Shown in pieces: positions 16,639 to 25,845 of a stretch of 64,000 nt of DNA. The notes under the pieces were generated by a model. It saw only the letters and a program-made list of their open reading frames with translations, was not told where the DNA came from and did no database searches. The position numbers and the translations under genes are program-made. Within the stretch, counting starts at the first letter, position 1, and every line of letters starts with the position of its first letter. The stretch comes from JBHICC01 sp046759385. Lineage in GTDB: Bacteria; Pseudomonadota; Gammaproteobacteria; Acidiferrobacterales; SPGG2. Location of the stretch: positions 1 to 64,000 of the forward strand of contig JBHICC010000003.1 in assembly GCA_046759385.1 (NCBI GenBank). Direction: 5' to 3'.

Positions 16639-16672
16639 CCCTCCCCCGTCCGGGGGACAGCCAGGGAGGGGG
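16639..16672. terminator. C/G-rich hairpin between radC and rpmB
   Basis: CCCTCCC at 16639-16645 pairs with GGGAGGG at 16664-16670. An alternative inner hairpin pairs CCCCC at 16643-16647 with GGGGG at 16652-16656. Neither side has a T run, so termination is uncertain; it lies just past the radC stop codon. It could equally be a small palindromic intergenic repeat. Confidence 0.35.
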
Positions 16673-16675
16673 CGG

Positions 16676-17352
16676 TCAGAGCAAACCGCGCTCGCTGAAC
16701 GACACCGTCTGCCTGTCACCCACAATCAGATGATCGAGCAGCCGCACATCGATGAGCGTGAAGGCCTCCTTCAGCCGAGCAGTAAGGACCTCGTCGGCCT
16801 GACTTGGCTCAGCCACCGCCGAGGGATGATTGTGTGCCAGAATCACGGCCGCAGCGTTGGGAAAAAAAGCGCCCGTTTGACCACTTCGCGTGCGTAAACC
16901 GCTGTCCCATTGATCGTGCCGTTGAACAGTTCCTCGAAAGCGAGCACGCGGTGGCGATTGTCGAGGAACAGGCAACAAAACACCTCGTGTTCGCGGTCGC
17001 GCAACCGCGCCCGAAGATAACGTCTCGTATCTTCGGGTGAGGACAGGACATCACTGCGCTTCAACGCCTCACCAAGATGGCGGCGGCTCATTTCCAATGC
17101 AGCCTGCAACTGGACGTACTTCGCCTCGCCGAGCCCGGGGGTGGCGCAAAACGCGTCGCGGCTCGCGCCCAGCAGACCCCGCAAGGTGCTAAATCGCTGC
17201 AGCAGATCGCGCGCCAGGTCGACTGCGGTTTTGCCGGCCACGCCCGTTCGCAGAAAAATAGCCAAAAGCTCCGCATCCGACAACGCTTCTGGCCCTCTTT
17301 GTAGTAGTTTCTCTCGCGGTCGCTCGTTGGCAGGCCAGTTATTGATGGCCAT
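16676..17352 (-). pseudogene. radC: RadC family protein, frameshifted
   Basis: Two overlapping frames together encode a complete RadC. The first (17352 to about 16862) begins MAINNWPANERPREKLLQRG and runs through the helix-hairpin-helix region to REVVKRAL. The second continues NAAAVILAHNHPSAVAEPSQAD with the metal-binding JAB/MPN motif (H-x-H-P-S) and ends VSFSERGLL. The break is at a run of seven T residues (16868-16862 on the minus strand). The run contains U UUU UUC, a classical -1 slippery heptamer. It may be an assembly error, a broken gene or slippage. RadC function is unsettled despite its name. Confidence 0.8.
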
Positions 17353-17407
17353 CGCACACCCCCGTCGCATTTGTCTCGGGCGCTCAACGCCAAGTAAACT
17401 CTATCAT

Positions 17408-18640
17408 ATGGGTTCGCTCGTGAATAAACGCGTTGTACTGGGCGTGACGGGCGGGATCGCAGCCTACAAGAGCGCCGACCTTGCACGTCGGCTGCGTGAT
17501 GCGGGTGCCGAGGTTCGCGCCGTAATGACGCAGGCCGCCACGGAGTTCATTACACCGTTGACAATGCAGGCTGTAAGCGCCAACCCGGTGCACCTGCACA
17601 TGCTCGATCCCGAAGCCGAGAGCGGTATGGGTCATATCGAGCTCGCCCGCTGGGCCGACGTGGTGTTGATCGCTCCGGCTAGCGCCAACTTCGTTGCCAA
17701 GCTAGCGCAAGGTCGGGCCGACGATTTGCTCAGTACGATTTGTCTCGCCAGCAAGGCGCCGGTAGCGATCGCACCGGCGATGAATCAGCAGATGTGGGAA
17801 AACGCAGCGACCGAGGGCAATCTTGCGACGGTCACAAAGAACGGCGTTCGCGTGTTCGGTCCCGCGGCAGGTGACCAGGCCTGTGGCGAAATCGGACCTG
17901 GCCGCATGCTTGAGCCGGTCGAGATTGTGACGCTCGCCAGCGAACTGTTCGCGACCGGCATCCTCGACGGGCTGCATGTGATCGTTACGGCGGGACCGAC
18001 CTGGGAGCCGATCGATCCGGTGCGGGGGATTAGCAATCGTAGCTCCGGAAAGATGGGTTACGCAGTAGCCGAGGCCGCTGTCGAGGCCGGGGCACGTGTA
18101 ATCTTGATTACGGGTCCGACCACATTGATGCCACCCGAACACGTTACTCTCGTCCGAATCATGACCGCGCAGGAAATGTATGATGCGGTCCACGCGAACG
18201 TACGCGACGCCGAAATATTCATCGGCGTAGCGGCAGTCTGCGACTACCGCCCTGTTGAAACTGTTCCCAAGAAAATCAAAAAAACGTCGGAAACCTTGAA
18301 TGTCAAACTCCTTAAGACGCCAGATGTGCTAGCAAGCGTCGCCGCATTGTCGCCCGGACCGTTTACTGTCGGTTTTGCGGCAGAAACGAATGACCTCGAA
18401 GCGCACGCGCGTAAGAAACTTGTCGACAAACAGGTGGATCTCGTTGCCGCCAATGACGTGAGCGGTGCTGATCGCGGATTCGAGGCCGACCAGAATCGGC
18501 TGTTGCTAATCGACCGGAAGGGAACCGTCGAGTTACCGCTGCAATACAAGTCACAGCTCGCGCGTGCGCTCATTCAACATATCGGCGAGAGATACCATGC
18601 AAAAGGTGCAGCTCAGGATTCTCGATACGCGCATCGGTAA
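17408..18640 (+). CDS. coaBC: Bifunctional phosphopantothenoylcysteine decarboxylase/synthase
   Basis: This 410-residue enzyme carries out two successive steps of coenzyme A synthesis. The N-terminal flavoprotein decarboxylase domain (about 1-190) has VTGGIAAYKSADLARRL, the IAPASANF segment, the PAMNQQMWEN motif and the DQACGEIG Cys loop. The C-terminal CTP-dependent synthase domain follows with VTAGPTWEPIDPVR and the conserved Lys in EKIKKTS-like region. ATG at 17408 gives normal length; GTG at 17420 is an alternative. The 3' end overlaps dut by 44 bases. It diverges from radC. Confidence 0.94.
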   Translation: MGSLVNKRVVLGVTGGIAAYKSADLARRLRDAGAEVRAVMTQAATEFITPLTMQAVSANPVHLHMLDPEAESGMGHIELARWADVVLIAPASANFVAKLAQGRADDLLSTICLASKAPVAIAPAMNQQMWENAATEGNLATVTKNGVRVFGPAAGDQACGEIGPGRMLEPVEIVTLASELFATGILDGLHVIVTAGPTWEPIDPVRGISNRSSGKMGYAVAEAAVEAGARVILITGPTTLMPPEHVTLVRIMTAQEMYDAVHANVRDAEIFIGVAAVCDYRPVETVPKKIKKTSETLNVKLLKTPDVLASVAALSPGPFTVGFAAETNDLEAHARKKLVDKQVDLVAANDVSGADRGFEADQNRLLLIDRKGTVELPLQYKSQLARALIQHIGERYHAKGAAQDSRYAHR

Positions 18641-19052
18641 ACAGTTCCCGCTACCCAGCTACGCCACCGACGGCTCGGCCGGTTTGGACCTGATTGCCTG
18701 CATCGACGAGCATATGCGCGTCGAGCCCGGGGAGGCTCATCTGGTGCCCACTGGCATCGCGATTCATATCGCGGACCCAAAGGTAGCCGCCGTCTTGTTA
18801 CCGCGCTCCGGGCTGGGCCACAAGCATGGCATTGTTTTGGGCAATCTCATTGGCCTCATTGACTCTGACTATCAGGGACAGGTGTTTGTTTCCTGTTGGA
18901 ACCGGGGTCAACAGCGCTTCGTCATCGAACCAGGCGACCGCATCGCCCAGATGGTGTTCGTACCTATCGTTCACGCGGACTTCGATGTGGTGGACGACTT
19001 CACGCAAAGCCATCGTGGCGATGGCGGCTTCGGCCACACGGGCCGCAAGTAA
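18597..19052 (+). CDS. dut: dUTP diphosphatase
   Basis: This 151-residue trimeric dUTPase hydrolyses dUTP to dUMP, keeping uracil out of DNA and feeding dTMP synthesis. All five motifs are visible: DGSAGLDL, PRSGLGHKHG, GLIDSDYQGQ, GDRIAQMVF and RGDGGFGHTG. The start ATG at 18597 lies inside the coaBC 3' end, giving a 44-base overlap in a different frame. The order coaBC-dut-algC is the usual gammaproteobacterial one. Confidence 0.95.
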   Translation: MQKVQLRILDTRIGKQFPLPSYATDGSAGLDLIACIDEHMRVEPGEAHLVPTGIAIHIADPKVAAVLLPRSGLGHKHGIVLGNLIGLIDSDYQGQVFVSCWNRGQQRFVIEPGDRIAQMVFVPIVHADFDVVDDFTQSHRGDGGFGHTGRK

Positions 19053-19088
19053 TTTCGGCGTAAGTAATCTTCAGAGGAAAGTTCTGCA

Positions 19089-20498
19089 ATGTCTTTAGCT
19101 GAAAGCGGTGGCGTCAGTGCAACAATCCCATCTGAAATTTTCAAGGCGTACGATATTCGCGGGGTCGTTGAGACGACTCTGACGCCCACCATTGTCGAGC
19201 GCGTTGGCCATGCGCTCGGTAGTGAAGCACGTGCCCGCAATCAATCGAAAGTAGCGGTGGGTCGCGATGGCAGGCTGTCCGGCCCTGCGTTGGTCGACGC
19301 ACTCAACCGCGGTCTGACTCGAGCCGGTTGTGACGTAATCGACATTGGTATGGTACCAACACCTATGCTGTATTTTGCGACGTATCACTTGGAGACCCAT
19401 TCAGGTGTCAGTGTCACCGGCAGTCATAATCCGCCTGAGTACAACGGGCTGAAGATGATGCTTGCCGGAGAGACACTCGCTGCAGAGGCGATTCAGGATT
19501 TACGCCGACGTTTGCATGAGAATGACCTCGTTAACGGCAATGGCGAAATTAGTAGGACCGTCCTGAACGAAGCATATCTCAATCGGATTACTTCTGATGT
19601 CAAGCTTATACGGCCTATGAGAGTAATCGTGGACTGTGGCAACGGTGTCGCCGGGTCAGTGGCACCGGAGCTGCTGCGCCGCCTCGGTTGTGAGGTCGAT
19701 GAACTCTATTGTGAGGTCGACGGCCACTTTCCGAATCACCACCCTGATCCCGGTCAGCCGAAAAACCTGCAAGATCTCATTGCTGCGGTAAGAAAACAGC
19801 CAGTCGATCTCGGTATCGCCTTCGATGGTGACGGCGACCGGCTGGGCGTAATCTCGCCGGACGGCAACATCATCTGGCCTGATCGCCAATTGATGCTGTT
19901 TGCGCGAGATGTTTTGTCACGCCACCCCGGCGCCGAGATTGTTTTTGACGTCAAAAGCTCGCGCGCGTTACAACATGTCATCAGCGAAGCCGGCGGCAAG
20001 CCGGTTATCTGGAAGACTGGCCATTCACTTATCAAAGCCAAGCTCAGCACTTCGCCCAACGCCTTGTTGGCTGGTGAGATGAGTGGACATGTGTTTCTTA
20101 AAGAACGTTGGTACGGATTCGATGACGCCCTCTATGCCGCTGCGAGGTTACTTGAGTTGATTTCGCAAGACAGTCGGCCATCGGCGAAGATTTTTGCGAG
20201 CCTCCCTGACACAGTGAATACGCCTGAGCTACACGTGCACATGAAAAAGGAAGGGGAAAACCATGCCTTCATCAAGGAGCTTGTGAATCGCGCAGATTTT
20301 CCGGATGGAAAGGTAACGACTATCGACGGACTACGAGTCGATTTCCAGGACGGATTCGGGCTCGTGCGTGCATCCAACACCCAGCCGATATTGGTACTGC
20401 GATTCGAGGGCACCAACCAGGCCGCCCTCAACCGCATTCAGGAAGCGTTTCGCAGCTTACTGGCAGCAATGCGCCCCGACCTCGCGCTGCCGTTCTAG
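19089..20498 (+). CDS. algC: Phosphomannomutase/phosphoglucomutase
   Basis: This 469-residue alpha-D-phosphohexomutase interconverts hexose 1- and 6-phosphates for exopolysaccharide and LPS precursors. Domains in order: the phosphoserine loop VSVTGSHNPPEYNG with Ser112, the metal loop DGDGDR (246-251), the sugar-binding GEMSGH loop, and the phosphate-binding RASNTQPILVLRFEG near the C-terminus. It resembles Pseudomonas AlgC. The start has AGAGGAAAG upstream. It follows dut by 36 bases. Confidence 0.93.
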   Translation: MSLAESGGVSATIPSEIFKAYDIRGVVETTLTPTIVERVGHALGSEARARNQSKVAVGRDGRLSGPALVDALNRGLTRAGCDVIDIGMVPTPMLYFATYHLETHSGVSVTGSHNPPEYNGLKMMLAGETLAAEAIQDLRRRLHENDLVNGNGEISRTVLNEAYLNRITSDVKLIRPMRVIVDCGNGVAGSVAPELLRRLGCEVDELYCEVDGHFPNHHPDPGQPKNLQDLIAAVRKQPVDLGIAFDGDGDRLGVISPDGNIIWPDRQLMLFARDVLSRHPGAEIVFDVKSSRALQHVISEAGGKPVIWKTGHSLIKAKLSTSPNALLAGEMSGHVFLKERWYGFDDALYAAARLLELISQDSRPSAKIFASLPDTVNTPELHVHMKKEGENHAFIKELVNRADFPDGKVTTIDGLRVDFQDGFGLVRASNTQPILVLRFEGTNQAALNRIQEAFRSLLAAMRPDLALPF

Positions 20499-20616
20499 CG
20501 TTTGTCGCGGTTCCGCCCGCCGATTTTTGAAGGACGCTCCGACACCAACCAAGACTAACTTCCGATGAGTCCGGTGGTTCATGCGGTGTCTTTGCCCGCG
20601 GGCGACTGAAGAACAG

Positions 20617-21183
20617 CTAGGTCTTGGGCAAGGTGACGCCAACTTGCCCCATATATTTGCCTCCACGCTCCTTGTAGGAGGTATCGCAGTCTTCGTCTGC
20701 CTCGAAGAAGATAACCTGGGCCACGCCCTCGTTCGCGTAGATCTTGGCTGGTAGCGGCGTGGTGTTGGAGAACTCCAACGTCGCGTAACCTTCCCATTCG
20801 GGTTCAAAAGGTGTGACATTAACGATAATTCCGCAGCGCGCATAGGTGCTTTTGCCCAAGCAGATTGTGAGCACGTTGCGTGGGATCCGGAAATACTCGA
20901 CGGTACGCGCCAGCGCAAAAGAGTTCGGCGGGATAATGCACACCTCGCCGCGAAAATCGACGAAGCTGCTATCATCAAAGTTCTTGGGATCGACCACAGC
21001 AGTGTTGATGTTGGTAAAAATCTTGAATTCCTCTGAACAGCGGATGTCATAGCCATAGCTCGAAGTCCCAAATGAAACAACACGCTGGTCGTTTACCTTC
21101 TTCGTCTGACACGGCGCAAATGGCTCGATCATGCCGTGTTCGTTGGCCATACGCCGAATCCATCTATCCGATTTTATAGTCAT
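20617..21183 (-). CDS. dcd: dCTP deaminase
   Basis: This 188-residue trimeric enzyme deaminates dCTP to dUTP, supplying substrate for Dut. It has the dUTPase-like fold with GTSSYGYDIRCSEEF, the KSTYARCGIIVNVTPFEP segment and the catalytic Glu137 in the ATLEFSN strand. The C-terminus ends GGKYMGQVGVTLPKT. The ATG at 21183 gives normal length; the frame from 21222 adds an unconserved prefix. It follows mrp in the same direction, 67 bases away. Confidence 0.94.
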   Translation of the reverse strand: MTIKSDRWIRRMANEHGMIEPFAPCQTKKVNDQRVVSFGTSSYGYDIRCSEEFKIFTNINTAVVDPKNFDDSSFVDFRGEVCIIPPNSFALARTVEYFRIPRNVLTICLGKSTYARCGIIVNVTPFEPEWEGYATLEFSNTTPLPAKIYANEGVAQVIFFEADEDCDTSYKERGGKYMGQVGVTLPKT

Positions 21184-21250
21184 TGGTTCACGAACTGTGA
21201 GGCGTGAGGAAAGGATGCGCATTGCCGCCTCACGTCTAACGCCCCATCCC

Positions 21251-22342
21251 TCACGTATTCTGAATAACGATATTAGGAAAGGCCGCGGTAAAGTCTTTCT
21301 TCTTGAGCGACTGCTTAGCTGCTACACGGCGTGCGATGTCGCGAAAGTTCTGACCGATCTGGCCATCAGGTTCAGCGACGACAGTGGGCCGACCGCTGTC
21401 GGTTTCTTCCCGTATACGGACATCGAGCGGAATGGAGCCCAGCAATTCCACATCATACTGTTCAGCCATGCGCTGGCCACCGCCCTTGCCAAAGATATAC
21501 TCCTCATGACCACAGTTGCTGCAAATGTGTGTGCTCATGTTTTCGATGATACCAAGCACCGGTACCTCGACCTTCTCGAACATCTTTAATCCTTTACGGG
21601 CATCAAGTAACGCGATGTCTTGGGGCGTGGTCACAATCACCGCCCCGCTAACCGGCACTCTTTGCGCTAAGGTGAGCTGAATGTCACCGGTGCCGGGAGG
21701 CAAATCGATAATGAGGTAATCGACATTGTCCCAGCGTGTGTCTTTGAGCAGTTGTTCCAGGGCCTGCGTTACCATCGGTCCACGCCAAATCATCGGCGTT
21801 TCTTCTTCGATGAGAAAACCGATGGACATGGTCTGAACGTGATAGCTGCGTAGCGGCTCTAAGGTACGGCCGTCCTTGGACTGGGGTTTGGCTTTCACCC
21901 CGAGCATACGCGGCTGGCTGGGACCGTAGATATCGGCATCGAGCACGGCTGCGTTCGCGCCCTCAGCGGAAAGCGCTAGTGCCAAGTTCACGGCCACCGT
22001 AGACTTGCCAACTCCGCCCTTCCCCGATGCCACGGCGATCATGTTCTTCACGCCCTGCAGAGGACTCACTCCTTTCTGGACGGCGTGCGTCGCGATCTGC
22101 GATGCAACGTTGATCGTCGCATCACTGACGCCGGATATCGCTGCTACTTTCTCTTTGAGCTGTCGCGCCAATTCTTGCTGCCAACCTTTTGCCGGATAGC
22201 CCAGGACTACGTCGACAACCACGTTGCCCCCGTCAACGGCAACCTTCTTGACTGCCTTAGCTGTCACCAAATCCTCTTTAAGGTAAGGATCAACGACCTT
22301 CTTCAGGGCGGCTTCTACCTGAAGCTGCGAAACGTCTGTCAT
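21251..22342 (-). CDS. apbC: Iron-sulfur cluster carrier protein Mrp/ApbC
   Basis: This 363-residue P-loop ATPase has an N-terminal MIP18-like (DUF59) domain over about residues 1-85 and a ParA/MinD-like NTPase domain with the deviant Walker A GKGGVGKST (107-115). A C-x2-C pair in HICSNCGHEEYIFG near residue 270 holds a bridging Fe-S cluster. It transfers Fe-S clusters to apo-proteins in the cytoplasm. It is divergent from metG, a widely conserved arrangement. Confidence 0.93.
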   Translation of the reverse strand: MTDVSQLQVEAALKKVVDPYLKEDLVTAKAVKKVAVDGGNVVVDVVLGYPAKGWQQELARQLKEKVAAISGVSDATINVASQIATHAVQKGVSPLQGVKNMIAVASGKGGVGKSTVAVNLALALSAEGANAAVLDADIYGPSQPRMLGVKAKPQSKDGRTLEPLRSYHVQTMSIGFLIEEETPMIWRGPMVTQALEQLLKDTRWDNVDYLIIDLPPGTGDIQLTLAQRVPVSGAVIVTTPQDIALLDARKGLKMFEKVEVPVLGIIENMSTHICSNCGHEEYIFGKGGGQRMAEQYDVELLGSIPLDVRIREETDSGRPTVVAEPDGQIGQNFRDIARRVAAKQSLKKKDFTAAFPNIVIQNT

Positions 22343-22440
22343 GGGCTATCCGTTATGCTCGTGCCGGGAGGCAAAATGCTACACTGTGCGTTTGTGAAAG
22401 TCATGCCGGTACGAGCGATCAAGCGATTTCCACAGTCTTC

Positions 22441-24474
22441 ATGGCAAAAATAAAACGAACGATCTTAGCGACCAGTGCCTTACCCTACGCTAACGGGTCG
22501 ATCCATGTGGGGCATCTGGTCGAGTACATACAGAGCGACATCTGGGTGCGCTTCCAGAAAATGCGGGGGCACGACTGCATCTATGTCTGCGCCGACGATG
22601 CACACGGCACGCCGATCATGGTTCGAGCCCAGAATGAGGGCATCACCCCTGACGAGTTGGTCGAGTACTTCGGGCGTGAGCACCAGGCTGACTTCGCCGA
22701 ATTTGCGGTCGAGTTCGACAACTACTACACAACGCACTCGGAAGAAAACCGCAAACTGTCCAGTTTGATCTATGAGCGGCTTAAAGCCGGTGGCCATATC
22801 AGCTCACGTGTAATCGAGCAGGCCTACGACCCGATCAAGAATATGTTCCTGCCCGACCGCTTTATCAAGGGCGAATGCCCGCGCTGCGGGGCCCCTGACC
22901 AGTATGGGGACAGCTGCGAGGTCTGCGGGGCAACGTATACACCGATAGAACTCAAGAACCCCGTGTCGGCAATCTCGGGTGCTAAACCGATCTACAAGGA
23001 GTCTGAGCACTACTTCTTTAAGTTGCAAAACTTCGAACCGATGCTACGCGCGTGGACCCGCGGCGGGTCACTGCAGCCCGAGGTAGTCAACAAACTCGAT
23101 GAATGGTTCAGCGAGGGGTTACGCGAATGGGATATCAGTCGCGATGCGCCTTATTTCGGCTTTGAGATCCCGGATGCCCCGGGGAAGTATTTTTACGTCT
23201 GGCTTGATGCGCCGATCGGCTACATGGCAAGCTTCAAAAACCTGTGCGAGCGAGAAGGACTAGATTTCGATGCCTACTGGGCTAAGGACAGCAAGACTGA
23301 AGTCTACCATTTCATCGGCAAAGATATTCTGTATTTCCACGCGCTATTCTGGCCGGCGATGCTAGCAGGTGCCGGCTTTCGCGCGCCAACGGCAATTTTC
23401 GCGCATGGATTCCTCACCGTGAACGGTGAGAAAATGTCTAAGTCTCGGGGTACGTTCATCACCGCACGAACGTATCTCGAACACTTGAACCCCGAGTACC
23501 TGCGCTACTACTTCGCGGCCAAGCTAAACAACCGTGTCGAGGACATCGATCTTAATCTCGATGACTTCGTCGCTCGAGTAAACGCTGATCTCATCGGCAA
23601 GCTGGTCAACATCGCGAGCCGCTGCGCCGGTTTTATCAACACACATTTCAATGGAAGACTCGCCCCTGCACTCCCGGACGCGACGCTCTACCAGCGCTTT
23701 ATCGATGCCGGCGAAACGATTGCTGCGTATTACGACGCACGCGAGTACAGTCGTGCGATACGCGAGATCATGGCACTCGCTGATGAAGCCAATCAGTACA
23801 TCAACGAACGCCAGCCCTGGGTCGTTGCGAAAGAGGCCGGACGCGAGAAAGAGCTTCAGGGCATTTGCACTCAAGGGCTTAATTTCTTTCGCGTGCTCAT
23901 AGGGTATCTCAAGCCAGTGCTACCGGTAACAGCGGCCAAGGCCGAAGCGTTTCTCGATACCGCGCCCATGACTTGGGCGGCTTGTAGTAAACCGCTTATA
24001 GGCCACAACATTAAACCGTTTAGACATTTGTTGACGCGCGTTGACCCGAAGGCCATCAGTGCATTGATCAACGCTGCCAAAGAGGAGCTAGGAACCATGG
24101 AGAAAAGGAACACACACGGGGGGGCACTCGTGGACGAACCCATTGCAGACGAAATTACATACGAGGATTTCGCCAAGGTTGATTTGCGAATCGCCCGAAT
24201 TGCCGCCGCGCGCCATGTCGAGGGTGCGGACAAGCTGCTCGAGTTAACGCTTGATCTAGGTGGGGAAACGCGGACAGTGTTTGCCGGAATCAAGGAAGCT
24301 TACGCGCCTGAGGATCTCGAAGGGCGTTTGACCGTAATGGTCGCTAATCTAGCACCTCGCAAGATGCGTTTCGGTGTTTCCCAAGGTATGGTTCTCGCTG
24401 CCGGGCCTGGCGGTAAAGAGCTTTGGCTGCTTTCCGCCGATGACGGGGTACCAGCGGGTTCACGGATCACCTAA
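22441..24474 (+). CDS. metG: Methionyl-tRNA synthetase
   Basis: This 677-residue class I synthetase charges initiator and elongator tRNA-Met. It has the HIGH-type motif HVGH (22-25), a zinc-binding insert with C146, C149 and a second Cys pair near YGDSCEVCGA, and KMSKS (331-335). The C-terminal EMAP/Trbp111 tRNA-binding domain covers about residues 575-677 (TYEDFAKVDLRIARI). The ATG at 22441 is the family start. It is separated by four bases from the RnfB-like gene. Confidence 0.96.
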   Translation: MAKIKRTILATSALPYANGSIHVGHLVEYIQSDIWVRFQKMRGHDCIYVCADDAHGTPIMVRAQNEGITPDELVEYFGREHQADFAEFAVEFDNYYTTHSEENRKLSSLIYERLKAGGHISSRVIEQAYDPIKNMFLPDRFIKGECPRCGAPDQYGDSCEVCGATYTPIELKNPVSAISGAKPIYKESEHYFFKLQNFEPMLRAWTRGGSLQPEVVNKLDEWFSEGLREWDISRDAPYFGFEIPDAPGKYFYVWLDAPIGYMASFKNLCEREGLDFDAYWAKDSKTEVYHFIGKDILYFHALFWPAMLAGAGFRAPTAIFAHGFLTVNGEKMSKSRGTFITARTYLEHLNPEYLRYYFAAKLNNRVEDIDLNLDDFVARVNADLIGKLVNIASRCAGFINTHFNGRLAPALPDATLYQRFIDAGETIAAYYDAREYSRAIREIMALADEANQYINERQPWVVAKEAGREKELQGICTQGLNFFRVLIGYLKPVLPVTAAKAEAFLDTAPMTWAACSKPLIGHNIKPFRHLLTRVDPKAISALINAAKEELGTMEKRNTHGGALVDEPIADEITYEDFAKVDLRIARIAAARHVEGADKLLELTLDLGGETRTVFAGIKEAYAPEDLEGRLTVMVANLAPRKMRFGVSQGMVLAAGPGGKELWLLSADDGVPAGSRIT

Positions 24475-24478
24475 AACA

Positions 24479-25159
24479 ATGAACACCGATCGCACGCAAG
24501 CGTTAGCAGAGCGCATCGACCACTGGTTGCCGCAGACACAATGCACGCAGTGCGGCTATCCCCGCTGCCGACTCTACGCAGACGCGGTAGCGCGCGGTGA
24601 CGCCGACATTAACCGCTGTCCGCCTGGCGGCGAGAAAACAATCGAGCAGCTCGCGAGACTACTCAATGTGCCATCTAAGCCGCTTGACCCACATTATGGT
24701 GTGTATCAACCCCGGCTTGTTGCCGTTATCGATGAAAACACCTGCATAGGCTGTAAGCTTTGCATTCAAGCCTGTCCCGTTGACGCCATTCTCGGCACCG
24801 CCAAAAAGATGCACACTGTGATTGCGACTGAGTGTACCGGCTGTGAACTGTGTGTTCCGCCCTGCCCCGTAGCCTGCATCGATATGGTACCGTTCCGCGC
24901 ACAGGGAGCAACGGGCAACTGGCCGTGGCCGGACTATGCGTGGGAGCACGCGAATCGCGCACGCGATCGCGCACAGGCACGGTTGCAGCGCCTAGCGCAT
25001 CAAACACGCCAGGGACAGGGCAAGCTAACACGACCCAATGTTGCAAAGCCTACAGATCGCAAAAGCGAAAAGAACCAAGACATAAGAGAAGAAATCAAAG
25101 CCGCTGTTCAACGCGTGCGTGCGAGAAAAGCGCGACAGAACGCAACATCTAAGACCTGA
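24479..25159 (+). CDS. RnfB/RsxB-like ferredoxin, soluble form
   Basis: This 226-residue protein carries an N-terminal 4Fe-4S domain with C22, C25, C30 and C47, then two ferredoxin clusters, C89-x2-C-x2-C-x3-C99 and C119-x2-C-x2-C-x3-C129, followed by a basic Arg/Gln-rich tail. These match the RnfB subunit of Rnf/Rsx electron-transport complexes. The N-terminal membrane helix of true RnfB is absent, and no other rnf genes are nearby, so it may act as an independent ferredoxin. It lies before nth, as RnfB often does. I start at ATG 24479, not the frame at 24374 inside metG. Confidence 0.86.
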   Translation: MNTDRTQALAERIDHWLPQTQCTQCGYPRCRLYADAVARGDADINRCPPGGEKTIEQLARLLNVPSKPLDPHYGVYQPRLVAVIDENTCIGCKLCIQACPVDAILGTAKKMHTVIATECTGCELCVPPCPVACIDMVPFRAQGATGNWPWPDYAWEHANRARDRAQARLQRLAHQTRQGQGKLTRPNVAKPTDRKSEKNQDIREEIKAAVQRVRARKARQNATSKT

Positions 25160-25209
25160 CGCCACACGTCTTGCTTTCAGATAACAGTCTGTCTCAGGAA
25201 CACCTAACG

Positions 25210-25845
25210 ATGGATGCGGGGAAGCGCCGAAAAATCTTTCAGCGCCTAGAACGCGCGAATCCATCGCCCACCACGGAACTGAAATACACCAGTCCGTTTC
25301 AGCTGCTAGTGGCCGTCATTCTCTCCGCCCAGGCCACGGATACCAGTGTCAATAGCGCGACGGCCGAGCTTTTTCGGATCGCCCCAACACCGCAGACCAT
25401 GCTTAAGCTCGGTGTAAGACGGCTCAAGCGCTACATCAAGGCCATCGGTCTCTATAACAGCAAAGCGGCAAACCTGATTAAGACGTCAAAAATTCTCGTT
25501 GAACAACACGGAGGGCAAGTACCACGCACGCGAAGCGCCCTCGAGTCACTGCCGGGCGTGGGCCGAAAAACAGCCAATGTAGTGCTTAATACGGCCTTCG
25601 GCGAACCTACCATCGCCGTCGATACACACATCTTTCGCGTGGCTAACCGAACGAAGCTCGCGCCTGGGAAAACGCCGCTTGCGGTGGAGCAGAATCTGCT
25701 CAAAGTCGTGCCTGCGCGGTATCGGCGACACGCGCATCATTGGCTAATCCTGCACGGGCGCTACGTGTGTATGGCCCGCAAACCTCAATGCGGGACCTGC
25801 GTGATCTATGATTTATGCGAATATAAGGATAAAGTAACTCTATGA
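25210..25845 (+). CDS. nth: Endonuclease III
   Basis: This 211-residue DNA glycosylase/AP lyase removes oxidised pyrimidines. The helix-hairpin-helix motif LPGVGRKTANVVL contains the catalytic Lys120, and Asp138 of VDTH completes the active site. The C-terminal 4Fe-4S loop is C187-x6-C194-x2-C197-x5-C203. ATG at 25210 is preferred to the non-ATG frame start at 25171. Its last four bases overlap the start of the FIST gene. Confidence 0.95.
   Translation: MDAGKRRKIFQRLERANPSPTTELKYTSPFQLLVAVILSAQATDTSVNSATAELFRIAPTPQTMLKLGVRRLKRYIKAIGLYNSKAANLIKTSKILVEQHGGQVPRTRSALESLPGVGRKTANVVLNTAFGEPTIAVDTHIFRVANRTKLAPGKTPLAVEQNLLKVVPARYRRHAHHWLILHGRYVCMARKPQCGTCVIYDLCEYKDKVTL

Noticed and set aside
17141..17407. 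N-terminal extension of CoaBC into the radC region
   Set aside because: It is antisense to radC, has no CoaBC sequence, and the family starts near the ATG at 17408.
24374..24478. Longer RnfB-like start inside metG
   Set aside because: It lies in the metG 3' end in another frame and adds no membrane helix of RnfB type.
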